Below, in pieces: positions 30,218-41,108 of a stretch of DNA of 64,000 bases (positions are counted from its first letter, which is position 1; the number at the start of each line of letters is the position of its first letter). The notes below the pieces were generated by a model. That model saw nothing but the letters and a program-made list of their open reading frames with translations. It was not told the origin of the DNA and searched no databases. Both the position numbers and the translations under genes were made by a program. The DNA is from Rheinheimera pacifica (GTDB lineage Bacteria; Pseudomonadota; Gammaproteobacteria; Enterobacterales; Alteromonadaceae): contig NZ_FNXF01000017.1 in NCBI RefSeq assembly GCF_900108485.1, forward strand, positions 32,756 to 96,755. Direction: 5' to 3'.

Positions 30218-31567
30218 ATGAATAAGAAATTGTCATTGCTTGGCGCAGCTGTTGCTGCCAGTCTGTTGTTGACAACGCCACCACCGGCAGATGCCAGGAT
30301 ACCGCTGTTCTCATCAGAGCAGGAAATGCCTACTCTGGCGCCGATGCTCGAACAGGCAACACCGGCAGTGGTACATATTTCGGTTGAAGGCAGCCGCGAG
30401 GTACGCCAGCGTTTACCTGAAGCTTTCCGTTATTTCTTCGGCCAGCGCGGCCAGGGAGAGTACCGTGAAGAGCGGCCTTTTAAAGGCCTGGGGTCAGGTG
30501 TGGTGATTGATGCCGACAAAGGTTATATCGTTACCAATAACCACGTTATTCAGGATGCTAAAGACATTGAAGTACGGTTAAAAGATGGCCGCACTTTTAA
30601 AGCTAAAAAACTCGGCGCTGATCCGGAAAGCGATATCGCCTTGCTACAGATTGAAGCGAAAAAGCTGGTGCAAATTCCGCTGGCCGACTCAGACAAAACC
30701 CGGGTGGGCGATTTTGCTATTGCCATTGGCAATCCTTTTGGCCTGGAGCAAACCGTTACCTCTGGTATTATTAGTGCGCTGGGCCGTGGCGGCCTCGGTA
30801 TTGAAGGCCTGGAAGATTTTATCCAAACCGATGCGGCGATTAACAGCGGTAATTCTGGTGGCGCTTTGGTAAACCTGCGCGGCGAGTTAATTGGTATCAA
30901 CACGGCTATTCTGGGGCCAAACGGCGGCAATATTGGCATTGGTTTTGCCATTCCGGCCAATATGATGAAAAACCTGGTTGATCAAATTATTGAACATGGT
31001 GAAATTCGTCGTGGCAGCTTAGGGATCCGTGGTGGTGACGTAAATGCCGAACTGACAGAAGCGATGAACTTAAGTGTTAGCCGTGGTGCTTTTGTTAACG
31101 AAGTTCTGCCCGATAGTGCGGCGGAAAAAGCCGGTTTAAAATCCGGCGATGTGATTGTCAGCATGAATGGCAACAGGATCAGCTCCTTTTTGGAACTGCG
31201 CGCGAAAGTGGGCACGCTGGGCGCTGGCCGGGAAGCTAAACTTGGCATCTTACGCGATGGTAAAGAGCGCACTGTAACGGTGAAGTTGCAGGAGTTAGCC
31301 AGTGGCCAGGTAGCGGCAAATCAGATGCACCCTATGCTGGATGGCGCCGAGTTATCTAACGCTAACGGCGGCGTGAAAATTGATGCCGTAGCCAACAACT
31401 CACCGGCAGCTCAGATAGGCTTACTGGCGGATGATGTAATCATCGGTGTGAACCGCCAGCGTATTGCTAATCTGGCCGAACTGCGTAAAGCACTGGAAAA
31501 CCGCAGTGGTGTAGCCGCGCTGAATATTCAACGCGGTGGTACAACACTTTATGTGTTAATTCGCTGA
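30218..31567 (+). CDS. degQ: DegQ/DegP-type periplasmic serine protease
   Basis: 449 aa. A signal peptide ends near ADA (about 26). The trypsin-like domain has the catalytic His in TNNHVI, the Asp in SDIALLQI and Ser213 in NSGNSGGAL. Two PDZ domains follow (about 265-355 and 365-445). Role: ATP-independent protease-chaperone for misfolded periplasmic proteins. The zapG-degQ-degS neighbourhood favours DegQ over DegP; length alone does not distinguish them. Confidence 0.93.
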   Translation: MNKKLSLLGAAVAASLLLTTPPPADARIPLFSSEQEMPTLAPMLEQATPAVVHISVEGSREVRQRLPEAFRYFFGQRGQGEYREERPFKGLGSGVVIDADKGYIVTNNHVIQDAKDIEVRLKDGRTFKAKKLGADPESDIALLQIEAKKLVQIPLADSDKTRVGDFAIAIGNPFGLEQTVTSGIISALGRGGLGIEGLEDFIQTDAAINSGNSGGALVNLRGELIGINTAILGPNGGNIGIGFAIPANMMKNLVDQIIEHGEIRRGSLGIRGGDVNAELTEAMNLSVSRGAFVNEVLPDSAAEKAGLKSGDVIVSMNGNRISSFLELRAKVGTLGAGREAKLGILRDGKERTVTVKLQELASGQVAANQMHPMLDGAELSNANGGVKIDAVANNSPAAQIGLLADDVIIGVNRQRIANLAELRKALENRSGVAALNIQRGGTTLYVLIR

Positions 31568-31575
31568 TAGCAAAG

Positions 31576-31608
31576 GTTTAAGCAGTAGCCAATGGCTACT
31601 GCTTAAAC
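31576..31608. terminator. Perfect 15-bp inverted repeat downstream of degQ
   Basis: GTTTAAGCAGTAGCC (31576-31590) and its exact reverse complement (31594-31608), loop AAT, begin 9 bases after the degQ stop. There is no T-run (AATATTAATG follows), so it may act as an mRNA 3'-end stabiliser or attenuating hairpin between degQ and degS rather than a classical terminator. Confidence 0.6.
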
Positions 31609-31660
31609 AATATTAATGCTATGCTAGCCTAACCTCAACTTTGCAGATAAATCAGAACCC

Positions 31661-32741
31661 GTGGCCAAATTTTTGTTTTTTTTGCTTAAAAGCATCGCCT
31701 ACGGGCTCGCGTTAGCATTTCTGCTGATGCTGGTATTTCCCTCTTTTAATCATCTGTCAATACCACTATTTAAAACTGACGAAGTTAGCGAAGATAACAC
31801 CCCTGTCAGCTATGCTAAGGCAGTGCGGCGTGCTGCACCTGCTGTAGTTAATGTTTACACCCGCAGCACCCTGGTTGATCCCCGTTCTTTGCGCCCACGC
31901 ACCATAGAACGCCAGGAGCTGGGTTCTGGCGTAGTAATGAGCTCACAAGGCTATATTCTGACCAACTACCATGTGGTCTACGGCGCTGATCATATTGAAA
32001 TTGCTTTGCAGGATGGCCGCTGGCTGGAAGCGGTACTGATTGGCCAGGACGAACTCACCGATCTGGCCGTATTGTATGTGCAGGCTGAAAATTTACCGGT
32101 GATTCCGCAAGATACCGAGCTGGATCCACAAGTGGGTGATGTAGTGCTGGCAATAGGTAATCCGCTCAATCTGGGGCAAACCATTACCCAGGGCATTATC
32201 AGTGCCAATGGCAACACAGGTTTAAGTTCACGCGGTTATATCGACTTTATGCGGATGGATGCAGCCATAAACCGTGGTAACTCTGGCGGCGCTCTGGTAA
32301 ACAGCAACGGTACACTGGTGGGTATTAATGCTGCCGCTTTTCAGCTGGAAAATCAGGACATTCAGGGTATTTTCTTTGCTATACCCTATAAACTTGCGCT
32401 AAATGTTATGCAGAAACTGATTAAGCATGGCAAAGTTACCCGCAGCCACCTTGGCGTGTCAGGTGATGCAGTCGTCAATGCCGCCGGCGACCGGTTAATA
32501 TCATCAGGCCAGACGTTATACGGCCTTAGCATTACCTCGGTGAACGCCAACGGCCCGGCTGCAGAAGCGGGTTTACAAACCGGTGATATCATTCTGGAAA
32601 TTGCTGGTAAACGCTTTAGCAGCGTACAGCAGGCATTGAATATGATTGCGGAGACCGCACCAAACAGCGAGCTGATGCTGACCATTGACCGTAATAATCA
32701 GCAATTGGATATTAAAGCAGTTACCCGCGAATTACGCCGTT

Positions 32742-32743
<2 letters not shown>
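31661..32743 (+). CDS. degS: DegS, sigmaE-pathway site-1 protease
   Basis: 360 aa from GTG 31661. An N-terminal membrane anchor (about 4-26) tethers it to the inner membrane. The protease domain has His in NYHVVYG, Asp in TDLAVL and Ser208 in NRGNSGGAL. A single PDZ domain (about 260-355) senses C-termini of misfolded porins; DegS then cleaves RseA to release sigmaE. One PDZ domain plus an anchor distinguishes it from degQ. Co-directional with degQ, 93 bases apart. Confidence 0.94.
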
Positions 32744-34017
<1,274 letters not shown>

Positions 34018-34020
34018 TTA

Positions 34021-34278
34021 CTACATCGGAGGGTTAAGAAGTTTTTCTCTACGCCACTGCTGCGGTGTAAAGGTCTTAATGCTGACAGCATGGATAGAAC
34101 CATCAGCTATCGCAGCCATTAAAGGTGCATAAATCATTTGTTGTTGCTTAACACGGCTGACATCAGTAAAACAATCGCCCACTGCAATCACTGCATAATG
34201 AGAACCTTCAGCAGTCACTCTGACCTCAGCTAAATGCAATTGCTCAGTCAGCAGCTGTTCAATCTGTTTTATTTCCAA
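34021..34278 (-). CDS. ibaG: IbaG, BolA-family acid-stress protein
   Basis: 85 aa from a TTG start (34278) with AGG about 8 bases upstream. A BolA fold with KTFTPQQWRREKL and a conserved HAVSIK block; the family works with monothiol glutaredoxins in Fe-S handling. Placement between mlaB and murA identifies it as IbaG (YrbA) rather than BolA. Confidence 0.9.
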   Translation of the reverse strand: MEIKQIEQLLTEQLHLAEVRVTAEGSHYAVIAVGDCFTDVSRVKQQQMIYAPLMAAIADGSIHAVSIKTFTPQQWRREKLLNPPM

Positions 34279-34287
34279 AGTTAAACC

Positions 34288-34581
34288 TTAATCTATAACA
34301 GGCAATAACGCCCTGACGGCACTGACATCTGCTAATGATAACAGCTGTTGCGGTACATTACATAATGCTACAGAAACCCTTTGGCTTTTTACTACTGCCA
34401 GTTGCTGCAGTAGCCAGGCCAAGCCTGCCGTATCAACGTTATTCAATGCGGCCAAATCAAACCGCACTGAACCTTGCAGGCTATTTAACAGGGTGAAGGG
34501 TGAATATAGCATTAACGTATCACGATTTAACGCACCGGTAAAACGCAAACTGTCGCCGTCCTGCACGATGTTTAACGTCAC
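34288..34581 (-). CDS. mlaB: MlaB, STAS-domain subunit of the Mla lipid transporter
   Basis: 97 aa. A STAS domain that binds and stabilises the MlaF ATPase. The loop VDTAGLAWLLQQL matches the conserved D-S/T-AGL region. GTG start overlaps the mlaC stop (GTGA). The E. coli mlaB has the same position. Confidence 0.92.
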   Translation of the reverse strand: MTLNIVQDGDSLRFTGALNRDTLMLYSPFTLLNSLQGSVRFDLAALNNVDTAGLAWLLQQLAVVKSQRVSVALCNVPQQLLSLADVSAVRALLPVID

Positions 34582-35231
34582 TTTTCTTCTACCTTAGCAA
34601 TGGGAGCTTTCGCTTTCTCAATCAGCATAGTGGTAACACTGTTAAGACCTTGCTGACGGATCAGGTTACCCAGCTCAGCTCTTTTGCTATCAAGTAGTGA
34701 TATACCCTCAGCTACCATATCAAACACCAGCCAGTTGTCAGTATCTTTACCACGGCGCAGTTTAAACTCAATGTTGATATCTGGCTTGCCAGGGTCAATA
34801 ACCCGGGTCCGGATAGAAATGATTTTCTGGTTTTCAGCAATGCGGCCCGGCTCAATCATCACTTTTTGATCACGATACTGAGTAAACACACCGGCGTAAG
34901 TGGCAACCATATAGTTTTGAAACGCATCAACAAACGCCAGTAAATCTTCCCTTGGTGTATTACGCAGATCAGCACTGTTACCAATAACGCGCAGCGCGGC
35001 GTAGCGGCTGTCAATATAAGGCACCAGTTCTTCATTAACAATCAGCCGCAATGTTTCAGGGTCTGCCTGAATTTTGCTTTGGTCTTGGGCAATACGGCTA
35101 AACGTTTTGTCTGCCAGCACTTCCATCATCTTGTATGGATCGGTATAGGTGTCTGTCGATGCGTTCGCAGAAGAAGTATAGCCGCTTACAGCGACCAGAA
35201 AAGCTATTAAGAATGCATAAAGTTTCATCAT
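34578..35231 (-). CDS. mlaC: MlaC, periplasmic phospholipid shuttle
   Basis: 217 aa with a signal peptide (about 1-25, ending ANA). The NTF2-like lipid-binding domain has YIDSRYAALRVIG and FVDAFQNYMVATYAGVF blocks. It carries phospholipid between the outer-membrane MlaA complex and the inner-membrane MlaFEDB complex. Overlaps mlaD by one base. Confidence 0.95.
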   Translation of the reverse strand: MMKLYAFLIAFLVAVSGYTSSANASTDTYTDPYKMMEVLADKTFSRIAQDQSKIQADPETLRLIVNEELVPYIDSRYAALRVIGNSADLRNTPREDLLAFVDAFQNYMVATYAGVFTQYRDQKVMIEPGRIAENQKIISIRTRVIDPGKPDINIEFKLRRGKDTDNWLVFDMVAEGISLLDSKRAELGNLIRQQGLNSVTTMLIEKAKAPIAKVEEK

Positions 35232-35695
35232 CAGTTCCCGCGGTTAAATAAGAATTGTCCAATCAGCTCTTCCAGTACCAATGCTGACTTGGTATCTTCG
35301 ATGTAGTCACCATCAACCAGAATTTCAACGGTTTCATCCAGAAAACCCGGCTGTAGCCCCAAGTATTGTTCGCCCAGCAAGCCAGATGTCAGAATAGCCA
35401 GCGTGCTGGTTTCCGGGAAATTACTGTAGTCGCTGTTAATTTCCAGCGTGACTACCGGCGTGTAATAGGTGGTGTCCAATTGTATTGCTGCCACACGGCC
35501 TACCACTACGCCACCTACTTTTACCGGCGAACGCACTTTTAGCCCACCGATATTCTCAAACTTTGCATGCAAGCGGTAATTCTGACTACTCCCTCCCATG
35601 CCCGTACTGGCAACTTGCAACGACAACATCAGAAATGCTGCTATGGCTAATACGATGAAGCAACCTACTAAAATTTCAATTTTCCGTGTGGTCAT
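35231..35695 (-). CDS. mlaD: MlaD, MCE-domain subunit of the Mla transporter
   Basis: 154 aa from ATG 35695 (MTTRKIEILVG), matching E. coli MlaD; a TTG four codons upstream lies in mlaE and is less likely. One membrane helix (about 8-28) precedes an MCE domain (about 40-120; GGLKVRSPVKVGGVVVGRV) that forms a hexameric ring, and a C-terminal hydrophobic pore helix (VLEELIGQFLF). Confidence 0.95.
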   Translation of the reverse strand: MTTRKIEILVGCFIVLAIAAFLMLSLQVASTGMGGSSQNYRLHAKFENIGGLKVRSPVKVGGVVVGRVAAIQLDTTYYTPVVTLEINSDYSNFPETSTLAILTSGLLGEQYLGLQPGFLDETVEILVDGDYIEDTKSALVLEELIGQFLFNRGN

Positions 35696-35696
35696 G

Positions 35697-36479
35697 TTAT
35701 CCACCAAACATTAATGCAGTTAAAATAAAGTCAAAACCCAACACTGCCAGCGATGCAGTAACAACAGTTTGTGTTGTTGCCCGGCTGATACCCTCAGATG
35801 TGGGCACAGCATCATAGCCTTTGTGCAGAGCAATCCAGATAACGATAAGAGCGAATACGATACTTTTTATGATGCCGTTGACAACATCGTCATAAAAATC
35901 GACATTTGCCTGCATAGCAGACCAGTAACCACCACTGTCAACGCCAAGCCAGTCAACACCAACCAGATGCCCGCCCAGAATACCAACAGCAGTAAAAATC
36001 ATCGCCAGTAACGGCAAACTAATTACACCAGCCCAGAAGCGCGGTGCAATAATGCGCCGCAATGGGTCTACCGCCATCATTTCCATGCTGGATAGTTGCT
36101 CTGTGGCTTTCATCAGACCAATTTCCGCCGTTAATGCACTACCCGCCCGTCCGGCAAACAGTAATGCAGCAACCACAGGCCCCAGTTCGCGTAACAAACT
36201 TAATGCCACCAAAGGCCCAAGCATTTGCTCAGCGCCAAACTTCACCAACACCGTGTAGCCCTGTAACGCCAGCACCATACCGATAAACAAACCGGATACC
36301 AGAATAATCAGTAAAGACAGCACACCAATAACATAAAGCTGCTTTATCAGTAACGGTAAGCCTTTACGAATATTCGGAATACCAATAATAGCGCCGAACA
36401 ACATAATGCCAGCACGGCCAAAGCCGGTAATGCTATTAATGGTTGCCGCGCCCAGTTGCTGTAACTTATCTGCAATCAC
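35697..36479 (-). CDS. mlaE: MlaE, permease subunit of the Mla transporter
   Basis: 260 aa with five to six membrane helices. Conserved MlaE motifs are [17 protein letters not shown] ([20 protein letters not shown]), the [16 protein letters not shown] block and the coupling region [14 protein letters not shown]. Overlaps mlaF by ATGA-type coupling. Confidence 0.95.
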   Translation of the reverse strand: MIADKLQQLGAATINSITGFGRAGIMLFGAIIGIPNIRKGLPLLIKQLYVIGVLSLLIILVSGLFIGMVLALQGYTVLVKFGAEQMLGPLVALSLLRELGPVVAALLFAGRAGSALTAEIGLMKATEQLSSMEMMAVDPLRRIIAPRFWAGVISLPLLAMIFTAVGILGGHLVGVDWLGVDSGGYWSAMQANVDFYDDVVNGIIKSIVFALIVIWIALHKGYDAVPTSEGISRATTQTVVTASLAVLGFDFILTALMFGG

Positions 36480-37279
36480 CTGGTTAACTCCATTAGTTCC
36501 TGCTCATATGGTGCGGCTTTGAAATGGAATGGCACAGCGCCATCGGCTTCGCCTTTGAGGAACTGCTGCACCAATGCAGACGGATCATTACGCAATTGCT
36601 CCGGCGTACCCTGCCCGATCACTGTTTGCTCTGCCACGACATAAACATAATCAGCGATACTCATCACTTCAGTTACGTCGTGCGATACCACAACAGATGT
36701 CAGCCCCAGCGCATTATTTAGTGAGCGGATAAGCCGCACAATGACACCCATTGAAATAGGGTCCTGGCCGGCGAACGGCTCATCGTACATAATCAGCTCA
36801 GGATCCAGCGCTATTGCTCTGGCCAGTGCAGCACGTCTTGCCATACCGCCGGACAACTCAGCAGGCATTAAATCGCGGGCACCACGTAAGCCAACGGCTT
36901 CGAGTTTCATCAGCACAATCAACCGGATTAACGCCTCAGGTAAGCGTGTATGCTCACGGATCGGGAAGGCCACATTGTCAAATACAGACATCTCGGTAAA
37001 CAAAGCGCCGCTTTGAAACAACATACTCATCTTCTTACGCGCCTGATACAGTTCCCGCCGTGACAAAGCAGGAATATTTTGCCCTTCAAACAAAATTTTG
37101 CCACTGTCAGGTTTTAACTGGCCACCAATTAAGCGCAACAAAGTGGTTTTACCTATCCCACTTGGCCCCATAATGGCAGTAACCTTGCCACGGGCAAACT
37201 GCATATTTAAATCACGGTAAATTATCCTCTCACCTCTGCTAAAAGTCAGGTGCTGGATATCAATCAGCGTATCAGCCAA
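36476..37279 (-). CDS. mlaF: MlaF, ATPase of the Mla transporter
   Basis: 267 aa (E. coli 269). ABC ATPase with Walker [10 protein letters not shown], signature [14 protein letters not shown], Walker B LIMYDEPF and H-loop VVSHDV. Powers lipid movement by the MlaFEDB complex. Start: TTG 37279 ([11 protein letters not shown]) has GGAGAG at 6-base spacing and gives the family length; the frame runs 26 codons further to an ATG at 37357 whose sequence is unlike MlaF. Confidence 0.93.
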   Translation of the reverse strand: MADTLIDIQHLTFSRGERIIYRDLNMQFARGKVTAIMGPSGIGKTTLLRLIGGQLKPDSGKILFEGQNIPALSRRELYQARKKMSMLFQSGALFTEMSVFDNVAFPIREHTRLPEALIRLIVLMKLEAVGLRGARDLMPAELSGGMARRAALARAIALDPELIMYDEPFAGQDPISMGVIVRLIRSLNNALGLTSVVVSHDVTEVMSIADYVYVVAEQTVIGQGTPEQLRNDPSALVQQFLKGEADGAVPFHFKAAPYEQELMELTR

Positions 37280-37563
37280 ACTATTCTCTCCGCTTATCGC
37301 AACTATACTGCTTGCTGCGCCCCCACAACCTGATAATGGCAGACAATATACATACATTAGTGTATGTTTTCAATCAGACTGCTGCTAAAGTTGTATTATT
37401 GTAAACGTGTTCAGGCTTAAAGTCGTTACATAAAATCGTAACAAAATATGCGAAAAATCGATCTTGGCGCCAGATGGCAGCTTTTTTTGCAATTCGCGCC
37501 GATAAGCAGGAAAATACCACAAGATACCTTACAGAAAACTTACACAGAACAGGGAACTACATA
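37280..37563. promoter_or_regulatory. Divergent promoter region mlaF/yrbG
   Basis: 284 bases between the mla operon and the yrbG-kds-lpt run. AT-rich tracts such as TACATTAGTGTATG (about 37351) could serve the mla promoter. Both adjacent genes appear to start at TTG. No operator recognised. Confidence 0.4.
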
Positions 37564-38541
37564 TTGTCACCTTTGCTACTCGCTATTATTTTTGTCATTG
37601 TGGGTCTGGTCTTGTTGCTTTGGAGTGCAGATCGTTTTGTTTTTGGCGCCTCCTCTGTGGCCCGGTCCGCTGGCATCTCACCAATGATAATTGGCCTGAC
37701 GATAGTAGCCATGGGCTCCTCTGCACCTGAAATGCTGGTTTCGGCTAATGCTGCCTGGCACGGCCGCCTCGATACCTCTGTCGGCAATGCACTTGGTTCT
37801 AATATCACCAATATTTTACTGGTTATCGGCGCTGCGGCCCTGTTAAAGCCTATTGCTGTCTCTTCACTTACATTAAAACGTGAATATCCGCTGGTGTTGC
37901 TGTGTACATTGCTGGGCTATTACTTTATCTCCGATGACAACTTAAGCCGTACCGAAGGTATTATGTTGTTGGTCGCTTTTGCCGGCTTTCTGTGTTTAAT
38001 GGTGTACTGGGGCAAAAATGCCAGCAGTGATGACCCATTAATCAGCGAAATAAATAGCGAAATACCTGACTATGCACCGCTGCCTAAAGCGTTGCTATGG
38101 GTGTTTATCGGGCTGGTAGTATTGCTGGCCAGCTCACAGTTATTGGTGCATGGCGCAGTGACAATAGCCCGTTATGCCGGTATGAGCGATTTGGTAATAG
38201 GCCTGACCATTATTGCTATAGGCACCAGCTTGCCTGAATTGGCAGCCAGTATTATTGGTATTCTTAAAGGTGAAGATGATCTGGCGCTGGGTAATATTAT
38301 CGGCTCAAATATTTTTAATATTCTGGCAGTTATGGGATTGGGTGCAGTGATACATCCGTCAGTACTGGACCCTATGGCCGGCAGCCGTGACAGTTACGTT
38401 ATGATAGGTGCCACCCTGCTTATGCTGGTAATGTCATTTCGTTTTGGCCGTATCCGGCGGATAAACCGCATAGAAGGTTTATTGCTGCTGGCAGGTTTTG
38501 TTGCTTATCAGTACCTGCTGTTTACCACTATACTGGCGTGA
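37564..38541 (+). CDS. yrbG: YrbG-type Na+/Ca2+ exchanger family antiporter
   Basis: 325 aa from TTG 37564, the same length as E. coli YrbG. About ten membrane helices in two inverted halves, each with an alpha-repeat: GSSAPEMLVSANA...GNALGSNITNI and GTSLPELAASIIG...GNIIGSNIFNI. These Glu/Asn-containing motifs bind cation in the CaCA family. The frame extends 30 codons upstream to an ATG at 37474, but that sequence is unlike any exchanger N-terminus. Heads the kds-lpt gene run. Confidence 0.9.
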   Translation: MSPLLLAIIFVIVGLVLLLWSADRFVFGASSVARSAGISPMIIGLTIVAMGSSAPEMLVSANAAWHGRLDTSVGNALGSNITNILLVIGAAALLKPIAVSSLTLKREYPLVLLCTLLGYYFISDDNLSRTEGIMLLVAFAGFLCLMVYWGKNASSDDPLISEINSEIPDYAPLPKALLWVFIGLVVLLASSQLLVHGAVTIARYAGMSDLVIGLTIIAIGTSLPELAASIIGILKGEDDLALGNIIGSNIFNILAVMGLGAVIHPSVLDPMAGSRDSYVMIGATLLMLVMSFRFGRIRRINRIEGLLLLAGFVAYQYLLFTTILA

Positions 38542-38551
38542 TGGAAGCAAT

Positions 38552-39520
38552 ATGACTACCGACTTTCGTATCAGGGCTGCTGAAGTTCTCAGAATTGAAG
38601 CTGCCGCAGTTGAGCAACTACAACAATATCTGAATGCCGATTTTAATCTGGCATGCCAGCTTATTTTTGACAGTAAAGGCAAAACCATTGTGTCTGGTAT
38701 GGGTAAATCAGGCCATATTGGCAGCAAAATTGCCGCAACGCTGGCCTCGACCGGCAGCCCGGCATTTTTTGTTCACCCAGGAGAAGCCAGCCATGGTGAT
38801 CTGGGGATGCTGTCGGTTGATGATGTGGTAATAGCCATTTCTAACTCCGGTGAAACAGCAGAAATGCTGACCATTATTCCGGTGATAAAACGCCTGGGCA
38901 TTAAACTGATTGCCATGACAGGAAACCCCTCTTCAACACTGGCGAAACTGGCCGATGCCCACTTATGTGTGAAGGTAGAACAAGAAGCCTGCCCGCTGGG
39001 CTTAGCTCCCACGGCAAGCACTACCGCGACCCTTGCTATGGGGGATGCGCTGGCAGTGGCACTGCTTGATGCCAGGGGCTTTTCAGCTGATGATTTTGCC
39101 TTATCGCATCCTGGTGGTAGTCTGGGCCGCAAATTACTGCTACGGCTGGAAGATATCATGCACCGCGCCGAGCAAGTACCGGTGGTGGTGCAAACCGCAT
39201 CAATTAAAGATGCGTTGCTGGAAATCTCCAAAAAAGGTTTAGGTATGACGGCTGTGGTAGATGAGCAAGGCCGGATGGCTGGCATTTTTACCGATGGTGA
39301 CCTGCGTCGTATTCTGGATCAGCGTTATGACATTCACACTAATTTGATAGCAGAAGTTATGACACGCAAATGCATTACAGCCAATGCCCAGATGCTGGCA
39401 GCCGAAGCGTTGCAAATTATGCAGCAGAAAAAGATCAACGGCCTGATTGTGGTTGATGAAGCCAGGGTGCCAATTGGCGCAATGAATATGCACGATTTGC
39501 TACGTGCCGGAGTATTGTAA
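38552..39520 (+). CDS. kdsD: KdsD, D-arabinose 5-phosphate isomerase
   Basis: 322 aa from ATG 38552. It converts ribulose 5-phosphate to arabinose 5-phosphate for Kdo synthesis. SIS domain (about 35-175) with SGMGKSGHIGSKIAATLAS and SNSGETAEM; two CBS domains follow (about 205-320). GGAAG ribosome site 6 bases upstream. Immediately upstream of kdsC, one base apart. Confidence 0.95.
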   Translation: MTTDFRIRAAEVLRIEAAAVEQLQQYLNADFNLACQLIFDSKGKTIVSGMGKSGHIGSKIAATLASTGSPAFFVHPGEASHGDLGMLSVDDVVIAISNSGETAEMLTIIPVIKRLGIKLIAMTGNPSSTLAKLADAHLCVKVEQEACPLGLAPTASTTATLAMGDALAVALLDARGFSADDFALSHPGGSLGRKLLLRLEDIMHRAEQVPVVVQTASIKDALLEISKKGLGMTAVVDEQGRMAGIFTDGDLRRILDQRYDIHTNLIAEVMTRKCITANAQMLAAEALQIMQQKKINGLIVVDEARVPIGAMNMHDLLRAGVL

Positions 39521-39521
39521 A

Positions 39522-40076
39522 ATGTCGTTGTTTAATACGCTGTATCAGCCGGTATCTGACAGTATTATCAATAAAGCCCGTGCTATTAAGCTGCTGATTT
39601 GTGATGTTGACGGTGTGTTTTCTGATGGCCGTATCTATTTGGGTAATCAGGGCGAAGAATTAAAAGCCTTTCACACCCGCGATGGCTACGGCGTTAAAGC
39701 GCTACGCCAGGCCGGAATAGAAGTAGCAGTGATTACCGGGCGCAACTCAGCGATAGTGCAACAGCGTATGACGGCACTGACGGTACCTTTTATTTATCAG
39801 GGCCAGGAAAATAAACTGGCTGCATTTGCTGATCTGCGTCAGCAATTGCAACTAACTCCCGAACAGATTGCCTATATAGGTGACGACCTGCCGGACTGGG
39901 CCGTAATGCAGCATTGCGGCTTATCTGTGGCGGTTAAAGATGCCCACCCCTATCTGCGCCAGCATGCTCATTACATTACCACTATGGCCGGCGGTTTTGG
40001 TGCAGTGCGTGAGCTCTGTGATTTAATATTGATAAGTCAGCAGCACTTTGGCCTTTTTGACGGTAGCAGTTCATGA
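39522..40076 (+). CDS. kdsC: KdsC, 3-deoxy-D-manno-octulosonate 8-phosphate phosphatase
   Basis: 184 aa. HAD-family phosphatase with the nucleophile motif LLICDVDGVFSDG, the Thr motif VITGRNS and YIGDDLPD; forms a tetramer in E. coli. It releases Kdo for LPS core synthesis. ATG 39522 follows the kdsD stop by one base; a start 6 codons upstream is inside kdsD. Overlaps lptC by ATGA. Confidence 0.95.
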   Translation: MSLFNTLYQPVSDSIINKARAIKLLICDVDGVFSDGRIYLGNQGEELKAFHTRDGYGVKALRQAGIEVAVITGRNSAIVQQRMTALTVPFIYQGQENKLAAFADLRQQLQLTPEQIAYIGDDLPDWAVMQHCGLSVAVKDAHPYLRQHAHYITTMAGGFGAVRELCDLILISQQHFGLFDGSSS

Positions 40077-40627
40077 GAAAGTTGCTTGTTACACTGGTGC
40101 TGATATTAACAGGCACCGCAGCCTATTTGTGGTTTGAACCTGAAGACAACCCGGATGCATTGCAGACGGATCAGGAATTATTACCCGATTATGTGGCAGA
40201 AAATATTACCCGAACCCTGTATAACGAAGAGGGATACCGCGCCGATTCTGTCACTGCAGTGCGGCTGGAACACTTTGAGTTACTGGGCTTTACCCAGTTT
40301 GAACAACCGGTATATACGTTATTTAATGAAGCGTTCCAACCCAGTTGGAAAGCCAGCAGTAAATACGCTATCTGGTTCCCACAGGACAAAATAATTCTTG
40401 AGCAACAGGTCGTTATTGAAAGTTTACTGCAAAATGAGCTGGTTGAGCGCATAGAAACAGATACACTGGAGATGTTATTTCCTGATAACAGGTTGCAAAA
40501 CAACCAGCCAGTCTACATTCAGGGTAAAGGGTTTTACATTGAAGGCATTGGTTTGCAGGCAGATTTAACCGAAAAAACACTGCAATTAGTCCAACATCAG
40601 AAAACGGTATATCGTAATGAAGATTAA
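40073..40627 (+). CDS. lptC: LptC, inner-membrane LPS transport subunit
   Basis: 184 aa. One N-terminal membrane helix (about 4-21) followed by a periplasmic beta-jellyroll that receives LPS from LptB2FG and passes it to LptA. Conserved sites include YVAENITRTLYNEEG and YNEEGYRADSVTAVRLEHF. Overlaps kdsC by 4 bases and lptA by 11. Confidence 0.93.
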   Translation: MRKLLVTLVLILTGTAAYLWFEPEDNPDALQTDQELLPDYVAENITRTLYNEEGYRADSVTAVRLEHFELLGFTQFEQPVYTLFNEAFQPSWKASSKYAIWFPQDKIILEQQVVIESLLQNELVERIETDTLEMLFPDNRLQNNQPVYIQGKGFYIEGIGLQADLTEKTLQLVQHQKTVYRNED

Positions 40628-41108
40628 CATAATTCCGGCTGTAGCCCTGCTGCTGTGCAGCTTATCTGTGCAGGCAAATCAACCTGACTACACCCAGCAA
40701 ATTCAGATAGATGCTGATAATTTATCTTCAGTCAAAGAAAACGTTCTGACTTATCGTAATAATGTTGTTGTTACTCAGGGCTCGCTGCAGCTAAAGGCTG
40801 ATCAGCTGGAAATTAATGCCACTGCCGGTAAAGGCAATGAAGTTTATATCGCCACTGGCAACCCAGTTACTTACTCTCAACTGCTGGCAGACGGCCAGCA
40901 AGTTACTGCTCAGGCGAAAGAAATGCGCTATGAGCCATCAAACCGCACCCTGACATTCAGCGGCGAAGCGGAGCTGGCACAAAGTGGCAGTGTGGTAAAG
41001 GCATCAACCATTCGCTATAACGTAGAAAAGCAGGAACTGAGCGCCGAGAGCAACGAATCAAAACGCGTGACAACCATTTTCACGCCAGAGGAAAAAAACA
41101 ACCCATGA
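40617..41108 (+). CDS. lptA: LptA, periplasmic LPS transport bridge
   Basis: 163 aa with a signal peptide (about 1-20, ending VQA). The OstA/LptA domain (about 28-145; [14 protein letters not shown]...[21 protein letters not shown]) polymerises into the bridge between LptC and LptD. lptD at 4294 in this window supplies its outer-membrane partner. Overlaps lptB by 4 bases. Confidence 0.95.
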   Translation: MKINIIPAVALLLCSLSVQANQPDYTQQIQIDADNLSSVKENVLTYRNNVVVTQGSLQLKADQLEINATAGKGNEVYIATGNPVTYSQLLADGQQVTAQAKEMRYEPSNRTLTFSGEAELAQSGSVVKASTIRYNVEKQELSAESNESKRVTTIFTPEEKNNP

